Shown here: one piece after another, positions 17,846 to 26,737 of the stretch
Position numbering within the stretch: position 1 is the stretch's first letter
Layout: every line of letters begins with the position of its first letter
From: Amycolatopsis lurida
GTDB lineage: Bacteria > Actinomycetota > Actinomycetes > Mycobacteriales > Pseudonocardiaceae
Direction: 5' to 3'
Assembly (NCBI RefSeq): GCF_900105055.1
Contig: NZ_FNTA01000004.1
Location: forward strand, 186,001 to 250,000
DNA length: 64,000 nt
Program-made: the position numbers and the translations under genes
Notes under the pieces: model-generated
What the model saw: only the letters and a program-made list of their open reading frames with translations
What the model was told of the DNA's origin: nothing
Database searches by the model: none

Positions 17846-18700
17846 TCAGTGGTCGTGGTCGTCGTCGAAGTCCGCGACGCCGCGTTTCCAGTAGCCGGTC
17901 ACGTCGTGGTCGTCCTTGCCGAGCCCGAGGTCGTTCTTGAGCCAGCGGCGCAACGGTTTGATCTGCCCGGCTTCACCGGCGACCCAGGCATAGAGCCGTT
18001 CACCGGCGGGGACCTCGATCGTCATGACCGCGCGGGCGAGCATGTCCGAGGCACCCGGCGCGACGTCGCCTCGGTGCAGCCAATGCACCTCGACGTCTTC
18101 GGGCGCGGACAGCTCGATCTCCTCGCTCGCGTCGGTGACCTCGATGAACGCCCAGCCCGCGGCGGTGCGCGGCAGTTCTTCGAGCCAGCGCGCGATCGCG
18201 GGCAGCGCGGTGAGATCACCGGCGAGCAGGTAGCGGTCGTAGGTATGCGGCACGATCAGCCCACCGGGCGGACCGGCGACGTGCACCGGCGTGCCGGGAG
18301 CGACCTTCTCGGCCCAGCCGGAACCGAGCCCGCCCTCGTGCAGCGCGACGTCGAGGTCGAGTTCCCCGGAAGCCGGGTCGTACCGGCGGACCGTGTACTC
18401 GCGCGACGTCGGCGACGGCTTGGGCCAGCGCAGCATGTCGCCGTCCTGGACCGGCAGCTTCGGCTCGGGATCCAGCTCGGGGAACAGGACCTTCACGTGC
18501 TCATCGGGCGAATGCGCCTCGAAACCCGCGGTTCCCGGCCCGCCGAGGGTGACGCGCAGCAGTCCGGAGCCGATCATCGTGGTGCGCACAACTTCGGCTT
18601 GCCGGATCCGGATCGGGTACGGGACCTTCTCCGCGTGCGCTCCCCCGCGCACCTCGGCGATGCGTTCGAGGTGCCGGTGGCGATGGTCGGCGCGGCTCAC
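17846..18700 (-). CDS. Siderophore-interacting protein (FAD-binding ferric-siderophore reductase)
   Basis: The product (284 aa) belongs to the SIP/ViuB family of cytoplasmic reductases that release iron from imported siderophores. The FAD-binding beta-barrel carries [10 protein letters not shown], and the C-terminal NAD(P)H-binding half contains [20 protein letters not shown] and [18 protein letters not shown]. The tail is His/Asp-rich (DFDDDHDH). The GTG at 18700 overlaps the carrier-protein stop as GTGA, which fixes the start. Position between biosynthesis and uptake genes agrees with intracellular iron release. Confidence 0.94.
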   Translation of the reverse strand: MSRADHRHRHLERIAEVRGGAHAEKVPYPIRIRQAEVVRTTMIGSGLLRVTLGGPGTAGFEAHSPDEHVKVLFPELDPEPKLPVQDGDMLRWPKPSPTSREYTVRRYDPASGELDLDVALHEGGLGSGWAEKVAPGTPVHVAGPPGGLIVPHTYDRYLLAGDLTALPAIARWLEELPRTAAGWAFIEVTDASEEIELSAPEDVEVHWLHRGDVAPGASDMLARAVMTIEVPAGERLYAWVAGEAGQIKPLRRWLKNDLGLGKDDHDVTGYWKRGVADFDDDHDH

Positions 18701-18930
18701 GCGGTACTCCCGGTGAGGACCTGCGTCCAGTGACCGAGGGTCGGCTGCTCGGCGAGGTCGGCGAACTCCAGGGTGTCGGCGCCCTCGGTGCGCCACTGCT
18801 CGACGAGACCCATGATCCGCATCGAGTCGAGACCGAGATCGGTGAGGTCGGTCTCCGGCTTCAGCTCGGCCGGATCGCAGCCGAGCAGCTCGGCGACGTC
18901 GGCGTGGATCTTCTCGACACTGAGGCTCAT
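18697..18930 (-). CDS. Stand-alone aryl carrier protein
   Basis: The product is a 77-aa carrier domain with the phosphopantetheine site in [10 protein letters not shown] (Ser near residue 37). In E. coli and Bacillus this domain is fused to the isochorismatase as EntB/DhbB; here it is a separate gene starting at the ATG whose bases overlap the isochorismatase stop (ATGA). DhbE would load 2,3-dihydroxybenzoate on it, and the first condensation domain of the NRPS would then use it as donor. The phosphopantetheinyl transferase is not encoded in the window. Confidence 0.92.
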   Translation of the reverse strand: MSLSVEKIHADVAELLGCDPAELKPETDLTDLGLDSMRIMGLVEQWRTEGADTLEFADLAEQPTLGHWTQVLTGSTA

Positions 18931-19598
18931 CCCTGTGCTCCGGCGTGGATCGGGGCCAGCGCGGCGAGGGCGGCGGCCGTGGTGGTCAATGCGCCGCAGC
19001 GCTGGGCGACGTACTCGCAGGCCTGGTCGTGGCGCTCGCGGGAGAAGTCCGCGACCGCGTCGCCGACGAGGAACGGCTGGATGTCGCGCATGAACGCCTC
19101 GACGGCGGTGGCCTGGCAGCCGATATGCGCGTAGACGCCGGTGATCAGCAGCTGGTCCCGGCCCGCTTCGGCGAGCTGCTCGGTGAAGGTGCTGCGTTGG
19201 AACGCGCTGTAGCGCCACTTCGTCAGCACCGTGTCACCCGGCTTCGGGGCGAGTTCGGGCACCACGTCGGCGGCGGCGGGGTCTTCGTCGATGACCGCGC
19301 CGATCCCGTCACCCCAGAACTCGGTGAGCAGTCCGCGGTCCTCGGCGGCCTGGTGACCGGGCTGCGCGGTGTAGAACACCGGGACCCCCGCGGCGCGGGC
19401 GGCGTCGGTCAGCGCGGCGATGTTCGCGACCATCTCCGGGATCGGGGCTCCCTCGTACGGCGCGAGGAAGTACCGCTGCGCGTCGTGCACCAGCAGCGCG
19501 GCACGGCCGGGGTCGGGTTTCCAGCCGACCCGCCCGGCGGGCAGCTCGGCCTCAGTCGGCAGGGCGTAAGGCTGGATCTTGGGCAGTGACACTCTCAC
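18927..19598 (-). CDS. Isochorismatase (2,3-dihydro-2,3-dihydroxybenzoate synthase)
   Basis: The product (223 aa) hydrolyses isochorismate to 2,3-dihydro-2,3-dihydroxybenzoate and pyruvate. It matches the N-terminal half of EntB/DhbB: the catalytic Asp in [11 protein letters not shown], the Lys in LTKWRYSAF, and [23 protein letters not shown]. It stops where EntB would continue into its carrier domain, and that domain is the next gene. The GTG at 19598 overlaps the dhbE stop. The chemistry is firmly assigned by family. Confidence 0.94.
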   Translation of the reverse strand: MRVSLPKIQPYALPTEAELPAGRVGWKPDPGRAALLVHDAQRYFLAPYEGAPIPEMVANIAALTDAARAAGVPVFYTAQPGHQAAEDRGLLTEFWGDGIGAVIDEDPAAADVVPELAPKPGDTVLTKWRYSAFQRSTFTEQLAEAGRDQLLITGVYAHIGCQATAVEAFMRDIQPFLVGDAVADFSRERHDQACEYVAQRCGALTTTAAALAALAPIHAGAQG

Positions 19599-21217
19599 TT
19601 CTCCTTCGCCAAGGCGGCCAGCGCCGCCCGCAGCTCGCGTTTGCTGGTCTTGCCGACCCCGGTCACCGGGAACTCCGGCACCACCTGGACCAGATCGGGC
19701 ACCTTGAACGCCGCCACGCCGCGTTCGCGCACGAACCGGCGCAGTTCCGCCGCGGCGGGCTCGGCACCGGCAGCGGGGACGACGTAGGCGCAGGTGCGCT
19801 CGCCCAGATACGGGTCCGGCACCGCGACGACGGCGGCGTCGAGCACACCGGGGTGGGCCATCAGGTGGTTCTCGACCTCTTCAGCGGCCACCTTCTCGCC
19901 GCCGCGGTTGATCTGTTCCTTGGCCCTGCCGACGACTTCGAGGTGTCCCGACGGGTGCTGCCGCACGAGATCGCCGGTGCGGTAGAAGCCGTCCTCGGTG
20001 AACGCGGTCTTGTTGTGCTCGGTCGCGCGGTAGTAACCGCGGATCGTGTACGGGCCACGGGTCAGCAGCGCGCCGACCTCGCCCGGTGCGACCACATCGT
20101 CCGAAGTGGACAGAGGATCGTCCGGATTCACGACGCGGACCTCGTCGTCGGGCGAGATCGGCCTTCCCTGCGTGGCAAGGACGTACTCGTCCGGATCGTC
20201 GAGCCGGGTGTAGCAGACCAGTCCCTCGGCCATGCCGAACACCTGCTGCAGACGGCAACCCAGCGCGGGCCCGATCTTCTCGGCCAGCTCGCGCGCGCAT
20301 TTGGCGCCGCCGACCAGCAGGACGTCCAAAGAGGACAGGTCGCGGGTGGTCCGCGCGGCCGCCTGCGCCCACGCGGCGGCCAGCGGCGGCACGAGCCCGG
20401 TGATCGTCACGCCTTCGGCCTCGATCAGCCGGAACGCGGTGTCGGCGTCGGGACGCGGCGCGAACACCGTGGCCGCGCCCGCGTGCAGCGCCCCGAGCAG
20501 ACCGGGCGAGCTGAGCGGGAAGTTGTGCGCCACCGGCAACGCGGCCAGATACACGCTTTCCGGACGCAGGCCGCAGATCCGGGCGCTCTCCCGGACGCTG
20601 TAGAGGTAGTCGTCGTGCGTGCGCGGGATCAGCTTGGGCAGTCCGGTGCTTCCGCCGGACAACTGGAGGAACGCGACCCCGGCGGGGTCCGGATCCGGCA
20701 GGGCGCGCGGAGTCGCCGCTTCGAGCACGGCGAATTCCTCCGTGCCGACAACGAAGACGTTGCGCACCGAAGGGATTTCGGCGGCGACCGCGTGCGCCAT
20801 GGCCGCGTGGCCGAACCGCTCGTGCTCGCCGACGGTCAGGATCGCCGCGGCCTCGCTCTGCTCGGCGAAGTGCCGCAGCTCGCTCGCCCGGTGCGCGGGC
20901 AGCGCGAACACCGGCAGCGCGCCCGCCCGCCACAGTCCGAACACGACGGACGCGAACTCCGGCACGTTCGGCAGTTGCACCACGACCCGGTCGCCCGCCC
21001 GGATCCCGGCACCGGCGAACCCGGCGGCGAGCCGGTGCGCCCGCTCGTCGAGTTCGGCGAAGGTCCAGCGGGCGTTCTCGCCGATCACGGCGGGACGCTC
21101 GGCATACGCCTCTGCGAGGCTGGTCAGCAGCTTGCCGAAGGTCTGACCGCGCCAGTATCCCGAAGCCCGGTAGCGCGCGGCGGTTTCGGGCGGCCAGGGC
21201 ACGTGGTCGGTGTTCAC
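19595..21217 (-). CDS. dhbE: 2,3-dihydroxybenzoate-AMP ligase
   Basis: The product (540 aa) activates 2,3-dihydroxybenzoate as its adenylate and transfers it to the aryl carrier protein. It is of the EntE/DhbE type: LPNVPEF early, adenylation loop [34 protein letters not shown] (Asn in the aryl-acid pocket), [26 protein letters not shown], and the catalytic Lys region [11 protein letters not shown]. The GTG at 21217 overlaps the dhbC stop (GTGA). The Asn in HNFP favours a dihydroxybenzoate over a salicylate substrate by comparison with DhbE, as does the presence of dhbA. Confidence 0.95.
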   Translation of the reverse strand: MNTDHVPWPPETAARYRASGYWRGQTFGKLLTSLAEAYAERPAVIGENARWTFAELDERAHRLAAGFAGAGIRAGDRVVVQLPNVPEFASVVFGLWRAGALPVFALPAHRASELRHFAEQSEAAAILTVGEHERFGHAAMAHAVAAEIPSVRNVFVVGTEEFAVLEAATPRALPDPDPAGVAFLQLSGGSTGLPKLIPRTHDDYLYSVRESARICGLRPESVYLAALPVAHNFPLSSPGLLGALHAGAATVFAPRPDADTAFRLIEAEGVTITGLVPPLAAAWAQAAARTTRDLSSLDVLLVGGAKCARELAEKIGPALGCRLQQVFGMAEGLVCYTRLDDPDEYVLATQGRPISPDDEVRVVNPDDPLSTSDDVVAPGEVGALLTRGPYTIRGYYRATEHNKTAFTEDGFYRTGDLVRQHPSGHLEVVGRAKEQINRGGEKVAAEEVENHLMAHPGVLDAAVVAVPDPYLGERTCAYVVPAAGAEPAAAELRRFVRERGVAAFKVPDLVQVVPEFPVTGVGKTSKRELRAALAALAKEK

Positions 21218-22410
21218 GCCACGCCCTCCAGCCCGAGTGCCCGCAGCATGGTGCCGAACTTCGCGCCGGTCTCGGCGAGTTCCGCCGCCGGGTCGGAACC
21301 CGCCACCACGCCCGCTCCGGCGAACAACCGCACGGTGCGGTCGCGGACCTCGGCGCAGCGGATGGTGACGACCCATTCGCCGTCCCCGTCCTGGTCGGTC
21401 CAGCCGACGAGACCCGCGTAATAGCCGCGATCCTCGGGTTCGAGCGCGGCGATGGTGTCGCGGGCGAGCGCGGTCGGGACGCCGCAGACGGCGGGTGTCG
21501 GATGCAGTGCTTCCGCCAGCCCGAGCGCGGACGAACCGGCGTCGCCCGGGTCGGCGAGCCGTCCACTGATCCTGGTCGACAGGTGCCACATCGTGGGGGT
21601 GCCGATCACCTCGGGCTCGGCGGGGACGTCGAGGTCGTCGCAGAACCGGCCCAGCACCTCGGCCACCTGGGCGGCGACGTGGGCGTGTTCGGCACGGTCC
21701 TTTTCGGACGCCAGCAGATCGTCGATCCGGCGGGCGTTTTCGGCCTCGTCGGCCACCCGCGGCCGTGATCCGGCCAGCGGGTTCGCCGTCACCACCCGGC
21801 CGCGGCGGGAGACCAGCAGTTCCGGGCTCGCACCGACCAGGGTGCGTGGCGCGGGGTCTCCCGGCGCGCTGACGTCGACCGCGAACGCGTGGGCCGCCGG
21901 GTCCGCGTGGACGAGACGGGCCAGCAGCCGCGGCACGGCGATGGGGTCGCCACCGGTGACGTCGAGGCAGCGGGCCAGCACGATCTTGCGCAGGTCACCG
22001 TCGCGGATCTCGTCCAGCGCCTTGGCGACCGCGGTGGTGTAGACCTCCGGCGCGGGTCGCGGCGACACCGACCAGGTCGCACCGCCGAGCGGGGCGACCG
22101 GACCACTCGCCTTCGGTGGTCCTGCCCGGCGCACCACGGCGGGTACCACCAGGCTGCTCGGCGCGTCGGGCCGGAAGCCGATGGCCCCGGCCACCACGGG
22201 TTCGGTCACTCCCGCCACAAGTGCGGCGTCGAGGACTTCGGCGGCGGCACGGGCACGTTTGCCCGGCACCGCGTGGACCGGGGAATACACCCCGTCGGCG
22301 AGAAGCGATCCTCGAGCGGACGAGTAGTAGAACGATCCGGGCAGGTACGCCGCCAGCAGATCGGCCGCCTGGTGGACCGGCCTTGGTCGGGCCGGTGCAG
22401 GTGAGGACAC
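21214..22410 (-). CDS. dhbC: Isochorismate synthase
   Basis: The product (398 aa) converts chorismate to isochorismate and belongs to the MenF/EntC/DhbC family. Conserved parts are [10 protein letters not shown], the catalytic [10 protein letters not shown] block, the Mg-binding [13 protein letters not shown] region, and [18 protein letters not shown] near the C-terminus. The GTG at 22410, preceded by GAAAGGGA with 8-base spacing, is preferred over a start 14 codons upstream. An IdeR-type iron box lies about 100 bases upstream, so this is probably the first gene of the long siderophore operon. Confidence 0.94.
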   Translation of the reverse strand: MSSPAPARPRPVHQAADLLAAYLPGSFYYSSARGSLLADGVYSPVHAVPGKRARAAAEVLDAALVAGVTEPVVAGAIGFRPDAPSSLVVPAVVRRAGPPKASGPVAPLGGATWSVSPRPAPEVYTTAVAKALDEIRDGDLRKIVLARCLDVTGGDPIAVPRLLARLVHADPAAHAFAVDVSAPGDPAPRTLVGASPELLVSRRGRVVTANPLAGSRPRVADEAENARRIDDLLASEKDRAEHAHVAAQVAEVLGRFCDDLDVPAEPEVIGTPTMWHLSTRISGRLADPGDAGSSALGLAEALHPTPAVCGVPTALARDTIAALEPEDRGYYAGLVGWTDQDGDGEWVVTIRCAEVRDRTVRLFAGAGVVAGSDPAAELAETGAKFGTMLRALGLEGVA

Positions 22411-22506
22411 GACTGGATTCCCTTTCGCGAATACTACTGACCAGGTCGGCACCTCGTGGTGCTGCGGTGCCCTATGCGACGCGGAACGCCATCCCCCGAG
22501 GCGCCT

Positions 22507-22525
22507 TTCGGTTAGCCTAACCTAA
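22507..22525. promoter_or_regulatory. IdeR/DmdR-type iron box upstream of dhbC
   Basis: TTCGGTTAGCCTAACCTAA differs by two bases from the consensus TTAGGTTAGGCTAACCTAA. It lies between dhbA and dhbC in the minus-strand promoter region of dhbC. It is expected to bind the iron-loaded repressor and shut down the operon in iron-rich conditions. Confidence 0.9.
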
Positions 22526-22563
22526 TCATACGGACCCGAAAAGTCTTCATCGGGTCATCGAGA

Positions 22564-23313
22564 TCACGCGCGGAGCGTGGCCCCGCCGTCGACGTACAGG
22601 TTCTGCATCGTGATATGCCGCGCGCGGTCGGAAGCCAAGAACAGGACGGCGTCGGCGATATCGGCCGGTTCGGCCATCCGGCCCAGTGGTATGCCGACAC
22701 GGTATTGCTCCGGATTTCCCGCGATGACACGGTCCGCGCCGTTCTCGTCCGTCCACAGTAGACGTTGCATCTCGGTGTCGGTCGAGCCGGGGGAGACGAT
22801 GTTGCAGCGGATGCCGGAGCCGGCGAGTTCGAGTCCGAGGCAGCGGGTCAGCATCGTCGCGGCCGCCTTCGACGCGGCGTACGCGGCCATCCCGCTGCGC
22901 GGGACTCCGGCCGCGTTCGACCCGACGGTCACCAGCACCCCGTTCCGGCGAGGCACCATCCGGCGTGAGATCTCGCGAAGCACGGTGAAGACACCCGTGG
23001 AGTTGACCGCGAAGGTCGCCGCCCAGTCTTCGTCGCTCGTGTCGCAGACGGACCCCGGCTTCAGCACACCCGCGACGGACGCCCCGATCCCGATCGGCCC
23101 GAGTTCGCGTTCGACCTCGTCGACGACCCGCGCGACGGCGGCGGGATCCCCGACGTCCGCGACGAACGGCGTCACTCCGTCCCGGGGAGCGCTTTCCGCC
23201 AGATCCACCGCCGCCACGACCGCGCCCGCCCCGGCGAGCGCGTCCACGACGGCCGCCCCGATCCCGCGCGCGCCTCCGGTGACGAGCGCGACCCTGCCCT
23301 CGATCCCCTCCAC
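22564..23313 (-). CDS. dhbA: 2,3-dihydro-2,3-dihydroxybenzoate dehydrogenase
   Basis: The product (249 aa) is a short-chain dehydrogenase that oxidises 2,3-dihydro-2,3-dihydroxybenzoate to 2,3-dihydroxybenzoate with NAD+. It shows TGGARGIG for NAD binding and the catalytic Ser, Tyr and Lys in [22 protein letters not shown]. The C-terminal [10 protein letters not shown] segment is typical of EntA/DhbA. The GTG at 23313 has GGGGG about 9 bases upstream. It has its own iron box and a gap of about 150 bases before dhbC, so it may be transcribed separately or read through. Confidence 0.93.
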   Translation of the reverse strand: MEGIEGRVALVTGGARGIGAAVVDALAGAGAVVAAVDLAESAPRDGVTPFVADVGDPAAVARVVDEVERELGPIGIGASVAGVLKPGSVCDTSDEDWAATFAVNSTGVFTVLREISRRMVPRRNGVLVTVGSNAAGVPRSGMAAYAASKAAATMLTRCLGLELAGSGIRCNIVSPGSTDTEMQRLLWTDENGADRVIAGNPEQYRVGIPLGRMAEPADIADAVLFLASDRARHITMQNLYVDGGATLRA

Positions 23314-23331
23314 GCCACAACCCCCTGTTCC

Positions 23332-23350
23332 ATTGCTTAGCCTTGCCTAA
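23332..23350. promoter_or_regulatory. IdeR/DmdR-type iron box upstream of dhbA
   Basis: On the minus strand the site reads TTAGGCAAGGCTAAGCAAT, matching 14 of 19 consensus positions with the core AGG...GGCTAA kept. It sits 19 bases before the dhbA GTG, where bound repressor would block transcription. It is weaker than the box upstream of dhbC. Confidence 0.75.
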
Positions 23351-23486
23351 GCTAGCGGGCGAATCCGGGCAAAGCGAGGGACCAACACCGGTGATTCGGG
23401 ACACTTCCGCCTGGACGGGCCGGGGTAAAAATGCCGTGGTGCGTCCCGTCCGCGTGTGCTTCCCCGGTCCGGTCAAGCGAGATCGC

Positions 23487-23948
23487 CTACCCGGGCAAGG
23501 GACAAGACAGCGGTCCGCGGACGGATCCTTCGCCCCGCAAGGTGATCTGCGCGCTCCCGCCGAGAGAGTCCCTGGCCGTGCACACGATCTGGTCGACCGC
23601 TCGCGCCGACAACCCGGCGACGCCGACCGACAGGGTCACCGTGACCCCGTTCGGCGCGGGCGTCTGGTCCAGAACCGCGGTGCCGGGCGGGACTTCGGTG
23701 GTGTAGTCCCGTTCCCGCTCGCTCTCGTCCGGCCCGGCGGCGAGCAGGTCGACGGGACTCGCCGGAGGCAGTTCCTGGGCCAGCGGGCGTAACACGCGGA
23801 CCGGCTGTCCGCCGGACAGGAAGTAGAGCACCGCGCCGTTCGCGGGACCCGCCGGCGCGGGTGCTCCGGAGATCACGGCACTGGGGCGGACGCCGCAGCC
23901 CGCGACCACCGAAACGATCAGGAGTGCCGAAAGCCAGTTCTTCCTCAT
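23487..23948 (-). CDS. Small lipoprotein downstream of a two-component system
   Basis: The product (153 aa) has a signal peptide ending in the lipobox VVAGC at about residue 18. The mature part has the feel of a GerMN-like domain (AVLYFLSGGQPVRVLRPL, GTAVLDQTPAPNGVTVTLSV), and two Cys near the end (IVCTARD, LSCPLPG) could pair. The ATG at 23948 overlaps the kinase stop, so it is made with the kinase. AfsQ- and Cse-type systems of Streptomyces also carry an accessory lipoprotein (AfsQ3, CseA), and the same sensory or damping role is inferred here. The domain call is tentative. Confidence 0.8.
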   Translation of the reverse strand: MRKNWLSALLIVSVVAGCGVRPSAVISGAPAPAGPANGAVLYFLSGGQPVRVLRPLAQELPPASPVDLLAAGPDESERERDYTTEVPPGTAVLDQTPAPNGVTVTLSVGVAGLSARAVDQIVCTARDSLGGSAQITLRGEGSVRGPLSCPLPG

Positions 23949-25351
23949 GCCGTCTCTCCCAGCCGGGGCAGGCGCAGCGTGAACACCGCGCCGCCGTCGA
24001 CGCCGTTGGCCGCGCTCAAGGTGCCGCCGTGCAGCCGGGCGTTCTCCCAGGCGATCGCCAGCCCGAGCCCGCTGCCGCCGGATCTCGCCCTGGCCGAATC
24101 CGCCTTGTAGAACCGGTCGAACACGTGCGGGAGCACCTCGGGCGCCAGCCCGGGACCGTGATCCGAGACCTCCAGCGTGATCCGCTCCCCTGCTTCGGAA
24201 AGCCGGAGTGAGACCGGCTTTTCGCCGTGCCGCAACGCGTTCCCGACCAGATTCGCCACGATGACGTCCACCCGCCTCGGATCCCACTCGGCGAAGATCC
24301 CGGACGGCAGGTGCCCCGCCACCTCTCCCGTCCACCCCCGGATGCGCAGACTCGCCGCGACCACCTCGGCGACGTCGACTTCCTCCCGTGCCAGCGCGGC
24401 GGCCCCGGCGTCGAAGCGGGAGACCTCGATGAGGTCGTTCACCAGCCGCGTCAGGTTGTGCGTCTCCTCGATGCTCATCTTCGCCGCGCGACCGGCGTCC
24501 CCGGGCAGCTTCGACGCCTCCTGCTCCAGCACGTCCGCGACCGCGGTCATCGCGGCGAGCGGAGTGCGCAGTTCGTGAGAGACATCGGCGACGAACCGCC
24601 GCGCGTCGGCCTCCATCCGTTCCAGCTCGCCGACGTGCCGCTCCAACGCTTCGGCCGTTTCGTTGAAGGTGCGCGCCACCCCGGCCAGCTCGTCCGAGCC
24701 GCGGACGCTGATCCGCGCCCGCAGATCCCCCTTTCCCAGCCGCCGCGCCGCGTCGCCCAGCTCCCGCACCGGCCGCAGGACACCGCGGGCGGCCAGCAAC
24801 GCCAGCCCGATCGCGAAGACGAGCGCCACCCCGCCGATCAGCCAGGCCCGGGTGGCGAGTTCGTCGATGCTCTTCGCCTCCGGCGCCATGCTGCGCGCGA
24901 CGTAGGCCTCGATGCCCGAATCCCGTTGCTGCGCACCGGGAAGCAGAACGGTGAACCTGGTGCCCACCACCAGCATCGGCGTACCGCGGGCGTCGACTCG
25001 TTGCCAGGCGACGTTCCCCGACCGGACCCGCTGGCGAAGCTCGGGTGAGATCAGCGCCCGCATCTGCTCGTTCCCGCTCGACTTGTCCTCGTACAGGACC
25101 AGGGAGCTCAGGTCACGGTCGGACAGCTCACCGCTGATGCGGCTCAGCGTCCCGTCCCCCGGCGGCAGCGGGCCGAGCGGGAACAGCGCGGTGGCCTTGT
25201 CGACCAGGACGCGGGCGGTGGCGTCCTGCGCCTGCTGGAGGATCACGGTGCGGGACTGGACGTAGGCGCCGCCGGCGACGGTCGCCGCGGTGATCACGAC
25301 CAGCAGGCTGAACGCCAGGAGCAGCCGGGTGCGCAGGCCACCGAGCTTCAC
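23945..25351 (-). CDS. Sensor histidine kinase (AfsQ2/CseC-like)
   Basis: The product (468 aa) has a first transmembrane helix at residues 8-30, an extracellular sensor domain of about 130 residues, a second helix near 160-180 (LIGGVALVFAIGLALLAARG), then HAMP, the phosphoacceptor H-box VSHELRTPL, and ATP-binding N (NLVGNALRHGE), G1 (DHGPGLAPE), F (HVFDRFYKAD) and G2 (GSGLGLAI) boxes. The GTG at 25351 overlaps the response regulator stop as GTGA. It autophosphorylates in response to an envelope signal and passes phosphate to the regulator encoded upstream. The signal is unknown. Confidence 0.93.
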   Translation of the reverse strand: MKLGGLRTRLLLAFSLLVVITAATVAGGAYVQSRTVILQQAQDATARVLVDKATALFPLGPLPPGDGTLSRISGELSDRDLSSLVLYEDKSSGNEQMRALISPELRQRVRSGNVAWQRVDARGTPMLVVGTRFTVLLPGAQQRDSGIEAYVARSMAPEAKSIDELATRAWLIGGVALVFAIGLALLAARGVLRPVRELGDAARRLGKGDLRARISVRGSDELAGVARTFNETAEALERHVGELERMEADARRFVADVSHELRTPLAAMTAVADVLEQEASKLPGDAGRAAKMSIEETHNLTRLVNDLIEVSRFDAGAAALAREEVDVAEVVAASLRIRGWTGEVAGHLPSGIFAEWDPRRVDVIVANLVGNALRHGEKPVSLRLSEAGERITLEVSDHGPGLAPEVLPHVFDRFYKADSARARSGGSGLGLAIAWENARLHGGTLSAANGVDGGAVFTLRLPRLGETA

Positions 25352-26040
25352 AGTGGCCCGAAACGATAGCCGAATCCGCGAACCGTCTGCACGTAGACCG
25401 GCGCGGACGAGTCGTCCTCGATCTTCGCGCGCAGCCGCTGCACACAGGCGTCGACGACCCGGGAGTCGCCGAAGTAGCCGTGCTCCCACACGCTTTCCAA
25501 CAGGTACTGCCTGCTGAGCACCCGGCCGGGCACCTGGGAGAGTTCGAGCAGGAGCCGCAGTTCGGTCGGGGCGAGGGCGACGGGCTTGTCCCCCTTGGTC
25601 ACGGTCAGCGCGGCACGGTCGATGCCGAGGTCGCCGTGCCGCTCGATCTCGGCCGGCGTGGGCACCGCCGCCGCGGGCTGCCCGCTGCGGCGCAGCACCG
25701 CGCGGATCCGTGCCTCCAGCACCTGTGCCCTGGCGGGTTTGACCACGTAGTCGTCCGCGCCGGCGGCGAGCCCGGCCACCACGTCGATGTCCTCGTTGCG
25801 CGCGGTGAGCATGATGATCGGCAGATCCCCCGCCGCCCGGATCCGGCGGCAGACCTCGAAACCGTCCAGTCCGGGCAGCATCAGGTCCAGTACGACGATG
25901 TCCGGCGGCCGGGACGCGAGCCGGGCGAGGCCTTCCTCGCCGGTGGCCACCGCGTCGACCGCGTGGCCACGGCCGCCCAGCGCCATGCTGAGCCCGTCAC
26001 GCACGGCTTGATCGTCCTCGATGAGCAGCACCCTGGGCAT
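25348..26040 (-). CDS. OmpR-family response regulator (AfsQ1/CseB-like)
   Basis: The product (230 aa) has a receiver domain with the acidic pair in LIEDDQAV, the phosphoryl-acceptor Asp in DIVVLDLMLPG, and the conserved Thr (MLTARNE) and Lys (DDYVVKPA). A winged-helix domain follows, ending in VYVQTVRGFGYRFGPL. The ATG at 26040 is used; GTG two codons earlier is possible. The gene heads the operon with the kinase and lipoprotein genes. A GTCAT-N6-GTCAC site at 26129 in its promoter region fits AfsQ1-type autoregulation. Confidence 0.94.
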   Translation of the reverse strand: MPRVLLIEDDQAVRDGLSMALGGRGHAVDAVATGEEGLARLASRPPDIVVLDLMLPGLDGFEVCRRIRAAGDLPIIMLTARNEDIDVVAGLAAGADDYVVKPARAQVLEARIRAVLRRSGQPAAAVPTPAEIERHGDLGIDRAALTVTKGDKPVALAPTELRLLLELSQVPGRVLSRQYLLESVWEHGYFGDSRVVDACVQRLRAKIEDDSSAPVYVQTVRGFGYRFGPL

Positions 26041-26128
26041 GCCGACGACTATCGCAGCGCCGGACGGAATCCGCTCGTCCATGACACGCCATGGTGCCCG
26101 TCCCGTTTCCGCGGAACGTCCACGGAAT

Positions 26129-26144
26129 GTCATCGTTGCGTCAC
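26129..26144. promoter_or_regulatory. Near-match GTnAC-N6-GTnAC site in the regulator/VanY divergent promoter
   Basis: GTCAT-CGTTGC-GTCAC lies about 90 bases upstream of both the response regulator (minus) and the peptidase gene (plus). It fits the GTnAC-N6-GTnAC direct repeat at all but one fixed base. A single bound regulator here could control both directions. The assignment is by pattern only. Confidence 0.4.
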
Positions 26145-26236
26145 GGCGTGCTCCGTGCGGAACGGTGACCTTTTCGTCGGCGTCCGCGCACGTCGCCGCG
26201 ATCGGGTTCGCACAGGCGTCGGCGAGGGTCGACGGC

Positions 26237-26737
26237 ATGAAAGAACTCGTGCTCGCGGCGATCACCCGCGTCCTCGCGGTACTGCTGCTGATCCCGGCGT
26301 GGCTGCGATCCCCCGGCCACGCACGGCGGCTCGCCTGCGGTTGGGCGCTGTCACTGCGGTTCCCCGCCGAAGACCTCGCCGGGCTGACCGCCGGAACGCT
26401 CGCCGCGTTCACCGCCGCCCGGACCGAGGCGTTCTGGCGGCACCGCACGCTCCTCGGCGTCACCTCGGGACACCGGGACGCCGCCGAGCAGCATCGGCTG
26501 TACCTCGCGGAGGCCGGGCGGAAGCGTGTCCTGCCGCCGCAGGATTCCGCGCACGTCAGCGGTACCGCGCTGGACGTCCGGCCGCGCGAAGGCGCGCAGT
26601 GGCTGGAGGACCACGGCGCCCGCTTCGCGCTCTACCGGATCTACGACAACGAGTGGTGGCATTTCGAGTACCGGCCCGGCGAGGCTCCGCCCGCGCGGCT
26701 ACCGCATCCTGGCTGGCGGGAAGGTGTCACCCGGTGA
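26237..26737 (+). CDS. VanY-like D,D-/L,D-carboxypeptidase (peptidase M15), membrane-anchored
   Basis: The product (166 aa) has a hydrophobic N-terminal anchor (LVLAAITRVLAVLLLIPAWL) followed by an M15 peptidase domain. The zinc-site motif SAHVSGTALDV and the later NEWWHFEY supply the expected His, Asp, Glu and His ligands and catalyst. Enzymes of this family trim the terminal D-Ala of peptidoglycan stem peptides or tailor cross-links. It is shorter than typical VanY. It is divergent from the two-component operon, which makes it a candidate target of that regulator. The tail overlaps the convergent oxidoreductase gene by 11 bases. Confidence 0.85.
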   Translation: MKELVLAAITRVLAVLLLIPAWLRSPGHARRLACGWALSLRFPAEDLAGLTAGTLAAFTAARTEAFWRHRTLLGVTSGHRDAAEQHRLYLAEAGRKRVLPPQDSAHVSGTALDVRPREGAQWLEDHGARFALYRIYDNEWWHFEYRPGEAPPARLPHPGWREGVTR

